From the NCBI GenBank assembly GCA_947471745.1, contig CANJKZ010000010.1, positions 5,698,501 to 5,762,500 on the forward strand: 64,000 bases of DNA. The letters run 5' to 3'. The position numbers and the translations under genes were made by a program. The notes under the pieces are model-generated. The model made no database searches, was not told where the DNA came from, and saw only the letters and a list, made by a program, of their open reading frames with translations. Origin of the DNA: Closterium sp. Naga37s-1 (lineage: Eukaryota > Streptophyta > Zygnematophyceae > Desmidiales > Closteriaceae). This document shows positions 1 through 11,349 of the stretch, piece after piece. How positions within the stretch are numbered: the first letter of the stretch is position 1; every line of letters starts with the position of its first letter.

Positions 1-2075
1 GGGGCTACACCTGGGTGTGTCACCAGAGAGCAAGGGATGGAAAGTGCTCGACCTGACTGACAACAAGCTAGTCGCGAAGGTCGAGGCCATCTCCTACGAG
101 ACAATGTCCCTGGAGGTGTGGAAAGTGACGCATGGGTCGGCGTCGGCACGGGCGCAGACCCACTCACCGACGGACTCCTCGACAGCGACGTTCCCACTGC
201 TTGCCGAGGTCGACGAGGCTACTGACGTAGATGTCCAGGATGTCCATCCTTCTCCTCCTCCTCCTATCCCTGCTGCACCACCTCTTGTCGCTGACTTGCC
301 TGAGCCGACACCTTCGTTGGCCACCGGCGATGAGGGGAGCCTGCGGACGTTGCCTGTGGCGCCAACCAGTGGCATCGCCAGCGGTCGACGTGATGTCAAG
401 CTCGTCGATGAAGGTGAGAAGCCGCCAACGACAGGGGAGCAGCGGGCGCAAGAGATCTCGCCGACAGGGGAGCCGTTGACGAAGGAAGCGTCTGCAAAGA
501 ATCCGCCGACAGGGGAGCAGCTCGACAATGGTTTGTCGAGCGATGTTGTGGAGGTCATTGGTGAACCCGACAACGATGAAGGGGAGCTGTCTGCAGGGGA
601 GCAATCCACTGACAGCGATGTGGTGGAAGTAAAATCGACAAGCCTTCGGAGCGACGTTCCACTCGTGCCAACTTTGGCAAGCCTCGCGAGAAGCTGAGCT
701 ACCATGCTTGCCTACCGCCGACCTCCTACAGCACGTTGTCGACGATGCGCACGACGACGTCGACCTGCCCGAGCTCGACCCCGACATGCACGCTGACCCA
801 GAGCATCGCTGGGATATTGCGACGATGACAGTGAAGGAGGCACTGGCGAGCTAGAAAGGCAAGGCGGTGAAGGCGGCGATAGACAAGGAGATTCGCAGCC
901 TCATCGCCAACGACACATGGGAGCTGGCCGAACGTCCGCGCGGGGTGAACATCATGAAGAACCGGTGGGTGCTGAAGACGAAGTACCACATCAACGATAC
1001 GGTCGCTCGCGAGAAGGCACGCTTGGTCATGAAGGGCTTCACGCAGGTGTACGGCGCCGACTACGATGAGACGTACGCGCCGGTCAGCAGCTACGTCACG
1101 CTAAGGATCTTCCTCAGTATCGTCGCCATCCTCGACTTGCACCTGATGCAGCTCGACATGAAGAATGCCTTCCTGCAGAGTAAGGTGGACAGGGTGTTGT
1201 ACATGTACAAGCCAGACTACTATGATGATGGAACCGACCGAGTTTGCAAGCTGCTGAAGAGCCTCTACGAGCTGAAGCAGTCGCCACTGCTTTGGTACGG
1301 GGGGGCCTTGACGGAGTGCTGCTGGGCGCCGGCTAGAAGAAGAGTCAGGTCGACGAGGCTCTCTACTTCAAGGTCGGCGACGGAGGAGTGATGTGCTGGG
1401 TGCTCGTCTACGTCGACGACCTGCTCGTCGCCAGCAGCAACCTCGCGATGCTGAAGGAGCAGAAGGAGCTGCTGGAGGCTGCTTTTGAGCTGTGCGAGAT
1501 CAGCCCGGTCGAGAAGTACCTCGGGCTGGAGATCGTGCGCGACAGGCGGCAAGGAAGATGTGGCTGCACCAGCAGTCGTACGACGACAAGCTGCGCAGAC
1601 GTTTCATCGACGAGGAGCAGACTGGACGGATCCCGAAGACGCTGATCTCCGTTGACGCCTACGTGGAGCTGACATTCGATGACGAGAATTATCAAGGTTG
1701 CAAAGAGGAGGAGTACCGGCAGAAGGTCGGCTCGCTGCAATTTGCGGCGACGACGACGAAGCCGGACATTGCCTTCGCGTGCAGCAAGCTGGGAAGCGGC
1801 TTGACGATGCAGAGCGGCAACCACTGGCGCGAGGTCGATCGCTGCCTGCACTACCTCGCAGACACCCGTGACACCGCCCTGGAATTTGGCGGTGGACCAG
1901 AGACACTGTGTCTGGTCGGTTACGTCGACGCTGACGACGCAGGCAACAAGCAGAACCGGACGAGCACGGGCGGCTACGTGTTCGTCTTCGGAGGGGCCAC
2001 TGTCTCCTGATCGAGCCAGTGCATGAAGTGCGCGACGCTTTCATCGACCGATGCACCTGGACACCATGCATAATG
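1..2075 (+). pseudogene. Degenerate Copia retrotransposon, integrase C-end to RNase H
   Basis: This is a Copia polyprotein broken into several frames. At 17-130 the text SPESKGWKVLD is the post-integrase motif of Copia. A charged linker follows, with repeats of PPTGEQ. Reverse transcriptase begins near 867 (NDTWEL, then KARLVMKGF and LDMKNAFLQ near 1155). YVDDLLVAS near 1408-1435 is the catalytic box. RNase H starts near 1900 (VDADDAG) and is cut by TGA at 2008-2010, where the family normally has Trp; the frame then reads on to LSSTDA near 2055. A TAG at 852-854 and frame changes near 700, 1390 and 1560 show it is dead. The 5' part lies outside the window and no LTR was found. The family assignment is firm. 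Confidence 0.9.
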
Positions 2076-2635
2076 CCATTTTCACGCGGGAAAAGAAACA
2101 TTGTGGCCTCGCGCAACCCAAAAACGACTTGAAAGCGATCATGCTTGTCTTCCCTGCCAGGCGCTAAACTTTCCCGCCGAAACCACACCCCATCCTACCT
2201 CACCACCCAGATCTCTTTCAACGCGAACATGGTGTGTCCCTGCCCGTTGCGAGAAGAATTCATTGACCCTGCTGGCTGATAAACCCAATAAGACGCGCCC
2301 AACTGTACACGTTGCCTGTTCGCACAGTATCAAGATACATTCACGCTTTGAGATGCGAAATTGATTAAATGTGTAAACGAGGCTTGGGAAAAATGTCATT
2401 GAGACACTTGTGTCCATCTACGAATGCACCCTTTAATTCAAACCAGTTCCCGCCTTTTCCCTCACTAATGCATTTGCCTGCAACGGTCCCAATGCTCCAA
2501 CCGTTTCCGACCCTTCGATATATTCTGGCCCTTCATCTTCATCATCGGTACTGCTACAACTATGTTACGTATAGGAATGCCAACCCAATTCCATATTAAC
2601 ACCCCTCTCTATTCATGTGCGTAGCAAGTTTTGAC
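2076..2635. other. Gap between two Copia remnants, no gene seen
   Basis: No convincing coding sequence, LTR pair or repeat was seen. The stretch is moderately AT-rich and probably represents decayed retrotransposon ends. Confidence 0.5.
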
Positions 2636-5600
2636 TCACTTGACTACCTCGCTGAGGTTGGCGTAGTGCTGATAATGCTGACGTGACAGTTGCTTCATGA
2701 GGAAGTCAGCTGCCATGTTACCGGTAGGACAGTACGCCAGGTCAACCTTCCCCTTGTCAATTTCGCCGTCTTTGACGAAAAAAGTATTGCAACGCAATAT
2801 GCTTAGTGCAGTTGACGAAGCCAGGCTTGTTCGCGATCCTGATCGTGCTTTGGTTGTCACAGTGGAGACGAAAGGTTGGAGATGTCGGAATTTTTGTTCC
2901 TGCACGAGATCCTGTAGATGCAGCGAGACCCTAAACCCTTTGCGAACTGCAGCGGTGGCGGCGGCGGATTCTGCTTCCGCCGGCGACAAGCCAGCCAGCT
3001 CCTATTTTTGGGTATTCCACGAGATTGGCCTTATCGGTTCGAGCTGGAAGAGGAAGTCTATTCTCGGCCGTCGATTGTCTGGACCAGCTGCGTGATCGTC
3101 GTCCACCTATTCGATGAATTTGAATGGCAAGGTCATGAATGTTGAGTTGGAGAGCCTGACGTTGGGTGTTGTGATGAAGTATTGCGGGGCGCGCCGAAGG
3201 TCCAGAAGATTCTCACCCACCGGCTTGCAAGAGTACTGAGTCATTTGGCTTGCGATGTACGAGAGATCGGGCCTGCAGGTGACAGGGGCAAAAAGCAGGC
3301 AACCCAGTTGTTGCTGGTAAGTGTGTATACCTGCAGGGGAAAAGGGCTTTGTTCTCTAGTTTGTAGTTCGGTCCAAGCGTGCGGTATGGAGTTGAGAGTG
3401 GTGCGCGTGACATGTTGAAGCGCTCCCCAAGTGTTTCAGCGTACTTCGATGCTGAGAAGTGAATGGATTCAGGAGCATAGGAGATGTTAAGTCATAGGAA
3501 CTGCGTCACGTTGTGGTTGGTGGTGATGTCGAACGTGCTGGCCCAGATTCCTCTTGAACTTATTTAGTGTTTTGCTCGTCCCTGTGTACTACGAGTCGTC
3601 GACGTAAACTGTGAGAAGGATGTAATCACCGTAGAAGTGAAGGCGGTACATTCCGAGATTATGGGCCAGCTAAGTGAATCCAATTTTGAGCAGGATTTTG
3701 TGAAGATGATGTTGCACCAGCCTTGGTGCCTGCTTCATCCCGCACAGTGACATCCTCAGCTGGCAAAATATTGGATCCCCTTTGCCATAAGGGTGTGGCT
3801 GCGCCATGTATATCACGCCGTCGAATAATGCGTATAGGAACACATTCTTCATATCGATATGTCTGAGCGGTAGGTGCCTTGCTGCGGTGATGGCTAGCAG
3901 GATGTGCACATGTGATTTCCAACTCACAAAGGCGAATGTCTGGTCGAAATCGATACCGTGTCATTGGTCATAACCACGTACGACTCAACGGGCCTTGAAG
4001 GGCTCAATGGAGCTGCTGGCTACGATTTTCATGCGGAAGACCCATTTCCTGATAGCACTCGCCTTCCCTCGATTGCGGCTCGATTGATGAGCACCCAGGT
4101 GTCGCGGGACTCAAGTGCTCTCAGCTCTGCGCTCTTCGGCCTTGTGAGAGCCTGTCTTGGGTTCTTCGGCTCAATAACTCGCGGGGCCAAGCATATGTAG
4201 CCCGGACACTGTAATGTTGTGGCGGTGTTTGGGAATGACTTTCTGCACGTCGTCGTCGTCACTCTCGGGTGCAAGTGAGGCGGATGGTGCAAAGTCTCTA
4301 CGACTCATGAGTGATGGTCTGAGTGACGCTTCGTCTTCATTGTCGTCGTCGTCTTTGTCACGACGGTGTGGATGGACTCTGGGATGTTCGTTGGGTGCGT
4401 ACGGCATGATGCATAGCGTATGCCCAGTAGGTTGTGCAGCCGTACGGCATGATGCACAGAGTACAACCAGTATGTGGCGGGGAGTCCTAGCTACTTTAGC
4501 AGTGTGCGCACCTTTGTCATGAACGTGTGATTAGTTTGCTCGGTGACTCCTTTTCTGCAGATGCACGTAGGGGAGAAAGATGTGATTCAGGATTCCTATC
4601 TGGCCGAGGAAATCCTGGAGCTCTGTGCTGCGAAATTCCGCCGTGCCGTATGTTTTCCACATCTGTAATTTCTTCCGTGTCTGTCATTGCGCGTGAGCCA
4701 GCCAGAGGTGAAACACATCGTACACCCTGCTACAAAGCTGAACGTTAGCAATCCGGACATAGCGCGCCCTTGCGTCCACGAATGTCAGCGTGTAGCCTTC
4801 GTTGTTGATTCCGTAGTGGCCGATGAAAAAAATGTCGCCGTACACCTTGTGCAACTTCTGGTATCAATTGGTGCCAGGGTCTAGCAAGGGAAAAGGCATA
4901 TGAGTTGACGCGGCTTAGGGGAAGACAATGCGGATGTGCAGCTAAGACGTGCTCTTTAGCTTGGTTCCATTGGGGCGCAAGATTTCTCCGAGTGCGAACA
5001 CTTTGGCAATGATGATGTTATTAAGTGTTTGGCGCGAGGTATGTCCGAAGTGCTAATGCCAAAGATCGTCAATTGCACGAACTCCAAGAGTGCGTAGGTA
5101 TCGCACGTACATGTTGGCGGGGACTTCTTCAAGTACGGGTAACTCCAAGAGTGCGTAGATATCGCACGTACATGTTGGCGGGGACTTCTTCAAGTACGGG
5201 TAACTCCAAGAGTGCGTAGATATCGCACGTACATGTTGGCGGGGACTTCTTCAACTACGGGTTCAAGTTCTGTCGCTCCTTCTTCCTCCTCTAATTTCTT
5301 CTACAGTCGTTCTTGACAACATCAGCTCGAGGAAGCTGTGGTCGGAGATGACAAAGAACAACATGTTCATCCCACAATGGTGCCTCGGACAAGCCCGTGC
5401 TCGCGCTGTTCGGGGTCCGGGCCCTAAATGGTGCGACGGGGGGTTGGCGTATAGTTTTCCCAGTCAATCATGGGTCGCGCAACGGCATGATGCCTTCGGG
5501 TGGAGGTGGCCGTGTAGGCAGACGCGGAGGGCGGCCGAGGGGAACAACAGTTGGTGCAGTTTCTTCGTAGGTTCCCCCCTTTTGATCCTCTCGGCTGTGC

Positions 5601-6037
5601 TAGTTGCCCGAGGTTCCGCCTGAGTCACCCCATTCGCCGCCGGTGCCACCCCATCCACCAGTTGTGGTTCCCCAATCTATGTCGCGGTGGCCCATGTGCC
5701 TTGTCTATTGTTCCATGTTCTGCCGTTGCCTGACCCCCACCCTTGGGAGCTTCCCCTTCCGCCTTCATGGGAGGCGCCGTCGTCGCCGCCTGCTCCCCAT
5801 GCGCCAAAAGCAAGGGTGCCGCGTCCTTGGGTTTCGTTTTGTCGTCGAAGCTTTGCTGCTTCGCAGCACTCCAATTCTTCCCCGTCTTCCTCTTGCGTGG
5901 CGTCGGGGTTGCACCCAAGGGGGTAGATGGTCAGGTATGTCTTTTTGTCGTAGGGGCGTGGGTTTACTGCATCGTCGTAGGATCCAGTGAAGTCTCTCGC
6001 GAGCGGGCTCAGTGTTTCGGGTTTAGGCTTTTCCGGC
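2636..6037 (-). pseudogene. Degenerate Copia retrotransposon, gag to RNase H
   Basis: Read on the minus strand, the order is Copia. A gag-like stretch at about 6037-5650 includes LSPLARDFTGSYDDAV. A GAG-pre-integrase block near 5070-4980 (LWH, HFGHTSRQTLNNII) is followed by integrase fragments near 4870-4520 (GDIFFIGHYGINNEGYTLTF, then SPLRASAEK), and an acidic linker at 4407-4171. Reverse transcriptase fragments lie at 3964-3659 (RHIDMKNVFLY, SLCGMKQAPRL), and the region before RNase H near 3330-3170 reads RPDLSYIASQMTQYS. The RNase H end at 2989-2636 reads VDLAYCPTGNMAADFL. Many stops and frameshifts interrupt it. It is a different family from the Copia remnant at 1-2075 and points the opposite way. 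Confidence 0.85.
5080..5262. repeat. 61-bp tandem repeat, three copies
   Basis: Three near-identical 61-bp units start at 5080, 5141 and 5202. Each contains CTCCAAGAGTGCGTAG and CATGTTGGCGGGGACTTCTT. They sit inside the Copia remnant just upstream of its GAG-pre-integrase block and look like local slippage duplication. Confidence 0.9.
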
Positions 6038-7552
6038 AACCCCATACCCCCATCCACCCCATAACCCCATCCACCCCATTCCCCCATCCGACCCACATCC
6101 CATCCAACCCATAACCCCATCCACCCCATACCCCAATCCACCCCATTCCCCCATCCATCCCATACCCACATCCACCCCATTCCTCCATCCATACGAGACC
6201 TCCATCCACCCCATACCCCCATCCACCCCATACCCCTATCCACCCCATAACCCCATCCGCCAAATACCGACATCCATCCTATACCCCACCCCATAACCCA
6301 ATCCACCCCATTCCCCCATCCAACCCACATCCCATCCAACCCATAACCCCATCCATCCCATACCCCAATCCACCCCATTCCCCCATCCATCCCATACCCC
6401 CATCCACCCGATACCCCCATCCACCCCATACCCCAATCCATCCCATAACCCCATTCAGCCCATACCCCCAATCCACCCCATACCCCCATCCATCCCATAC
6501 CTCCATCCACCCCATAACCCCATCCACCATATAACCCCATCCACCCCTTTCCCCATCCAACCCACATCCCATCCAACCCATAACCCCATCCACCCCATAC
6601 CCCTATCCATCCCATACCCCCATCCACCCCATACCCCCATCCACCCCATACCTCCATCCACCCCATACCCCCATCCACCCCATAACCCCATCCGCCAAAT
6701 ACCGACATCCATCCTATACCCCCATCCACCCCATAACCCCATCTACCCCATTCCCCCATCCAACCCACATCCCATCCAGCCCATAACCCCATCCACCCCA
6801 TACCCTAATCCACCCCATACCCCCATCCATCCCATGCCCCCATCCACCCCATTCCCCCATCCACCCCATACCCCCATCCAACCCATACCCCCATCCACCC
6901 CATACCCCCATCCACCCCATACCCCCATCTACCCCATAACCCCATCCACCCCATACCCCCATCCAGCCCATACCCCCATCCATCCCATACCCCCATCCAG
7001 CCCATACCCCCATCCATCCCATACCCCCATCCATCCCATACCCCAATCCACCCCATTCCCCCATCCATCCCATACCCCCATCCACCCCATACCCCATCCA
7101 CCCCATACCTCCATCCACCCCATACCCCCATCCATCCCATGCCCCCATCCACCCCATTCCCCCATCCACCCCATAACCCCATCCACCCCATACCCCCATC
7201 TACCCCATAACCCCATCCACCCCATTCCCTCATCCAACTCATTCCCCCATCCACCCCATACCCCCATCCACCCCATAACCCCATCACCCCATACCCCCAT
7301 CCCATCCACCCCATACCCCCATCTACCCCATAACCCCATCCACCCCATTCCCCCATCCACCCCATTCCCCCATCCACCCCATACCCCCATCCACCCCATT
7401 CCCCCATCCACCCCATTCCCCCATCCACCCCATACCCCCATCCACCCCATTCCCCCATCCACCCCATTCCCCCATCCACCCCATTCCCCCATCCACCCCA
7501 TACCCCCATCCACCCCATACCCCCATCCACGCCGTACCCCCATCTGGCCCAC
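6038..7552. repeat. 17-bp GC-rich minisatellite
   Basis: The basic unit is CCATCCACCCCATACCC with CATTCCC, CATAACC and CATACCT variants, about 89 units over 1.5 kb. The C-rich strand is the plus strand. Because 17 is not a multiple of 3 and the unit lacks stops, every frame stays open with a 17-residue period, giving long Gly/Trp/Met-rich or Pro/His-rich translations that are not genes. It adjoins the 5' part of the minus-strand Copia remnant. Confidence 0.95.
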
Positions 7553-8124
7553 ATCCTTCAATCCGCCAAAACCAAGTCTCACCTGCAATGACCGCATCCC
7601 ACCTGCCACAACCGCATCGCACTTCCTTGCCAAGCCCCTTGCCAAGCACAGCACCTTCTGGCTCCCAGCGAACACTTGAGCCCCCATGGCGGGCAGCCAG
7701 CGAGCACGTGGGTCCCCAGCGAGCTCATGGGCGCCCAGTGAGCCCATGGGGGGCAGCCAGCAAGCCCATGGGTGCCTGTGCTTAAGTCAGGACTGTAAGC
7801 AATGGTGTGCTGTTCGTCTGGTTAAAAACGTCTGCGACTTTTTCCACATGGTCAATATCACAAATAAATAGCACCCAGTACAACAAAAACCAATGCCACA
7901 CCATCATTTCATAACCAGCTCAACACACACATGAGCGCTAATGCTGCACCCACCATGCTGTTCCATTGCAATACGCCCTGCCATGCCCCTTGCCACGAGT
8001 AGTGGCACTTTCTCTCTCAATAATCACATGGGGCTGTATCCACTGCAGCACCCACGCCCACAGCTATACCAAAAACAGCATCCCGCCTCTTAGCGTGAAA
8101 GAGCCTCACACTGCTCTCCCCTCC
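7553..8124. other. Subtilase 3' flank, no gene seen
   Basis: Low-complexity sequence at 7560-7780 repeats short words such as GGGCAGCCAGC and AGCCCATGG. The remainder is ordinary noncoding DNA that would carry the 3' UTR of the minus-strand subtilase. No clear polyadenylation signal was picked out. Confidence 0.5.
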
Positions 8125-10557
8125 TCAGCGAGAGATGGGCTGCACCACGAGGGGGGACCGCACGCTGTGGCCCTGGTCGTCCGCCCAGACTAGAAACCCA
8201 TACTTGAAGTCATTACTGGGGGTATCCACCGTTACCGTCACTGTGTAGCTCCCCTTCTCCCCGGGAGCCAGCGTGAGGCTCCTAGGCCCCACAGTCACCT
8301 TCACGCCCTGCGGGGGCTTCCCAGATACACTGTATGTGGACCGGGACTGCCCCACGTTGGTGACGGTGCGGGTGACCTGCAGGGAGCCCTGCAGGCGGGG
8401 CAGAGTGATGGTGGGCAGGTTGAGGTTGCGGACAGCCAGAGGGGAGAGCGGCACCCCTGGGAACTCCTTTTTGGCGCGGTTGAGGTCCTGCCCGGCCAGG
8501 AAGTTCTGGTAGTCGTGGTCGCGGGCGTCGTAGGTGAGCCCGGGGTCGAGCATGGCCGGGGGGAACACGTGGCCTGCGCCCATCTCCCACGGGGTGGCCT
8601 CCCCGCCCGTCGCACTCTTGATGGCGCTCTTGCTCGTGTCCGTCACCCGCGCCGTCGTCATCAGCGCTGACATCACCTGCGCCGGGGTCCAGTTGGGGTA
8701 CTTCTGGATGATTAAAGCGGCTAGCCCCGCCAAATGCGGGGTGGCCATGGAAGTGCCCGACATGCGGGCGAGGGCACCAGGGTCGCCGGGTTTGTTGCCG
8801 GGAGCAGCGGCTACGAGGTCGACTCCGGGGCCGATGATGTCGGGCTTCAGGATGGCGTTGCCTGGCTTGGGCGGCTGGGCCGTGGCGGACGGCTGCAGCA
8901 GGGGGCCGCGGGAAGAGAAGTCAGCCACCACCGGGGCGGACGAGGATGCAGTGGTGAATGTGATCCCACCGTCCGCGTCCGTGCCGTTGCCATTGAAGTT
9001 GCCGCCTGTGCTGCCATCCGTGCCGTTGCTGCTGGTGGTGGCACCGGCAGTTGAGGAGGCGAGGGAGGCGCCGCCTCGGGCAATGGTGCTGGCGCCAACC
9101 GTGAGATAGAAGGGTGCGAAGTTGTCAAGCGTGCGGTAGAACCCTCCACGACCGAGAGGCCCGGCGTTGCCGGTAGCAAAGGCGACAAACACCCCGGCAG
9201 CATTGGCGCGCATGAAAGCGAGATCGTTGAAATAGTTGTCCTCGGGATTCACGCCGCCCAGAGACAGCGACAGCACATCCACACCGTCCGCCACGCCCTG
9301 ATTGACGGCTGCGATGATATCTGCCTCCGTGGCGTACATGTCCCCGTTGCCGTCCGTCCAGAAGACCTTGTACGCCGCAATGCGCGCTGCCGGCGCCATG
9401 CCGCTCACCTGCCCGCCGCCCTTCACCTTCACGGGGTTCCCCGCAGCTACCCCCGCGCACCACGTGCCATGGCCGTCCGCATCTCGCGGCGAGAGCCAGT
9501 CGTTGGTCAGCACGGGCTTGCCGCTGCTCTGCTGGAACCCGGCATAGAAGGCCTTGGCGCCGATCAACTTGTTGTTGCACCGGAACGAGCTCGACTGCTC
9601 GCACTTGCCCTTCCACCCCGCGGGCAGCTGCGAGGAGAGGCCCTTATCGCTGAAGGACGGGTGTTCGGGCCAGATACCCGTGTCCACGATCCCCACCACC
9701 GTGCCCTCGCCCGCCTTGCTCTGCCCGCCCACTGCCGGCCACACCTTCCCGGGCAGCCCCAGGAACTGCGGCGAGTCGCTGGTCTGCCGCCGGAACACGC
9801 GGCTGGCGCGGACGGACGCCACGGCGGGGTGGCGCCGCAGCCGCCACAGCTGGCGCGCCGTGAGGCGCGCGGCGAAGCCGTTGGACGTGTTCTTGTAGCT
9901 GTAGAGCAGCCCGTCCTCGGGTACGCCCGCCTCAGATGCCACCTGCGCCTGCTGCCTCTGCAGCAGCCCCGCGAATGCAGCCACCTGGGGGCGGTCCATG
10001 CTCAGACTCAGCCGGTGCCGCGGGCACCCGCCGCCACCGTTACGACCTCCGTTACCGTTACCACTGCCACCGCGACCGCCGCGAGCGTTGGGAGTTGCAG
10101 CGGCGTCAGATGAGCCGTTTGCGGGCGGGGATGGCGCCGTCGCGTTTGAGAGCAGCTGGTCGCCGTCGGTGTCGTCCAGATCGACGGTTTCGCCGCCTGC
10201 TGCGGCGGCGGAATCGCCGGCGGGGAGAATCATTTGCGGCACGGCATCAATGTCCTCCTCGTCGCTGCCGTCGTCCTACGTGGCTGTGGCAGGGTAGCCC
10301 GCAATTCCGCCGTGGTATTCGCAAAGGGGAGGCGCGGCATTCAAGCGAACGATGTAGACGGCGGAACCGTCAGCTGTTGGCGCCGCAAATTCGCCGGAGT
10401 TTTCCTTCGAGGGTGCCGCGAGGTGCGCATTCTCTCCGCCGTTGCGCCATGCGCGGTTCAGGCGCCAAGCTGACTCGCGGATTGCACTCGTTGGCTGCGC
10501 AGACAGCAGGAATGCCCCCAGAAGCAGCAGCATCACGATTTTCGGACCGCGCATCAT
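8125..10557 (-). CDS. Subtilisin-like serine protease (plant subtilase, S8)
   Basis: This encodes a secreted-type subtilase, 810 codons from ATG at 10557 to the stop at 8125, with no clear intron. Residues 1-25 form a signal peptide (MLLLLGAFLLSAQPTSA). An I9 propeptide follows (VYIVRL, then YSYKNTSNGFAARLT). The S8 catalytic residues are Asp292 (GIVDTGIWPEH), His363 (DGHGTWCAG), Asn464 (ATGNAG) and Ser603 (SGTSMATPHLAG). An Fn3-like C-terminal domain contains TRTVTNVGQ. Two oddities: codon 94 is TAG (10276-10278), falling in the propeptide just after GYPATAT, and the protease-associated domain normally inserted before the Ser region is replaced by about 45 Gly/Ser/Asn/Thr-rich residues. The frame stays open with conserved family sequence after the stop, so this is a recent nonsense mutation, a sequence error or a hidden splice. 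I found no frame-preserving intron there. Confidence 0.88.
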
Positions 10558-11349
10558 TGTGAAATCAGCTGTGACGCTTACTTCACACGCTGGTTGGCTT
10601 AAAACTAGTTGTACTACTAGAACGAAGGAACAGAAGTTGAGTTGTTTTGAATGCGGATGGCTTGAATTGTTGATGATGGTTCGAGTGAGGTTGTGCTTCC
10701 CTTTTGTACCCCACCAGCCCAGATGCGGAGTCGCACATTTGAGTGGGCATCACAAAAACCCCTCGCTTTTGAATCGCTTGGAAATGGGTCGAATTGGTTT
10801 CGGAAGTTGGGTTGTGTGGGTTGTCCAACTTTTTTCGCCCAACCACCAGCGAAAATGTGTCGTTCTCAAATTTCGATCTGTTTTCGCGCATCCGAACCGA
10901 CTCGCGAGACATTGTGCGCCTCGGCGAAGCGAAATTGGCCCAATTTCGGTCAATGTCAGGTGTACAGTGCTCTTTTGACCAGGTTGAAATAGCAGTTTCG
11001 AGAATGGGGTGCGTTGGTTTCCCGCAAACATTTCTGGGTCACCGAGCCACAGCTTTGCTTGGCGCACGACCAGACGTGGCGATAGGGCGCGTTTGGGCCC
11101 TGCAAAATTGGTTTCGGATAGGAGTAATTATGGACCAAGATGAGCCTACAGTGTTTATTTTAAACAAATTTTACATGAAGTCATTATTATGTCTTATAAT
11201 ATTGAAAGGCTGCTGGTTAAACAATCACATGTGCATGTAAATATATAACCTGTAAAGTCATAAGTTGTTATTGCATGTAATCTTGCCTCTTATTACAAAA
11301 CCAGTTTGGTTGTCTATGAAAAAAGTACAGATGCGCTTATGATTTATTT
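10558..11349. other. Intergenic, subtilase upstream region
   Basis: This lies between the start of the subtilase and the stop of the transposase gene, both on the minus strand, so it holds the subtilase promoter and the transposase 3' region. The part at 11150-11340 is AT-rich. No TATA box or known element could be assigned with confidence. Confidence 0.45.

Noticed and set aside
5677..7747. Long open frames rich in Gly-Trp-Met (minus) and Pro-His (plus)
   Set aside because: They are translations of the 17-bp minisatellite, open in all frames because the unit has no stop and 17 is not a multiple of 3. No domain or start context supports a protein.
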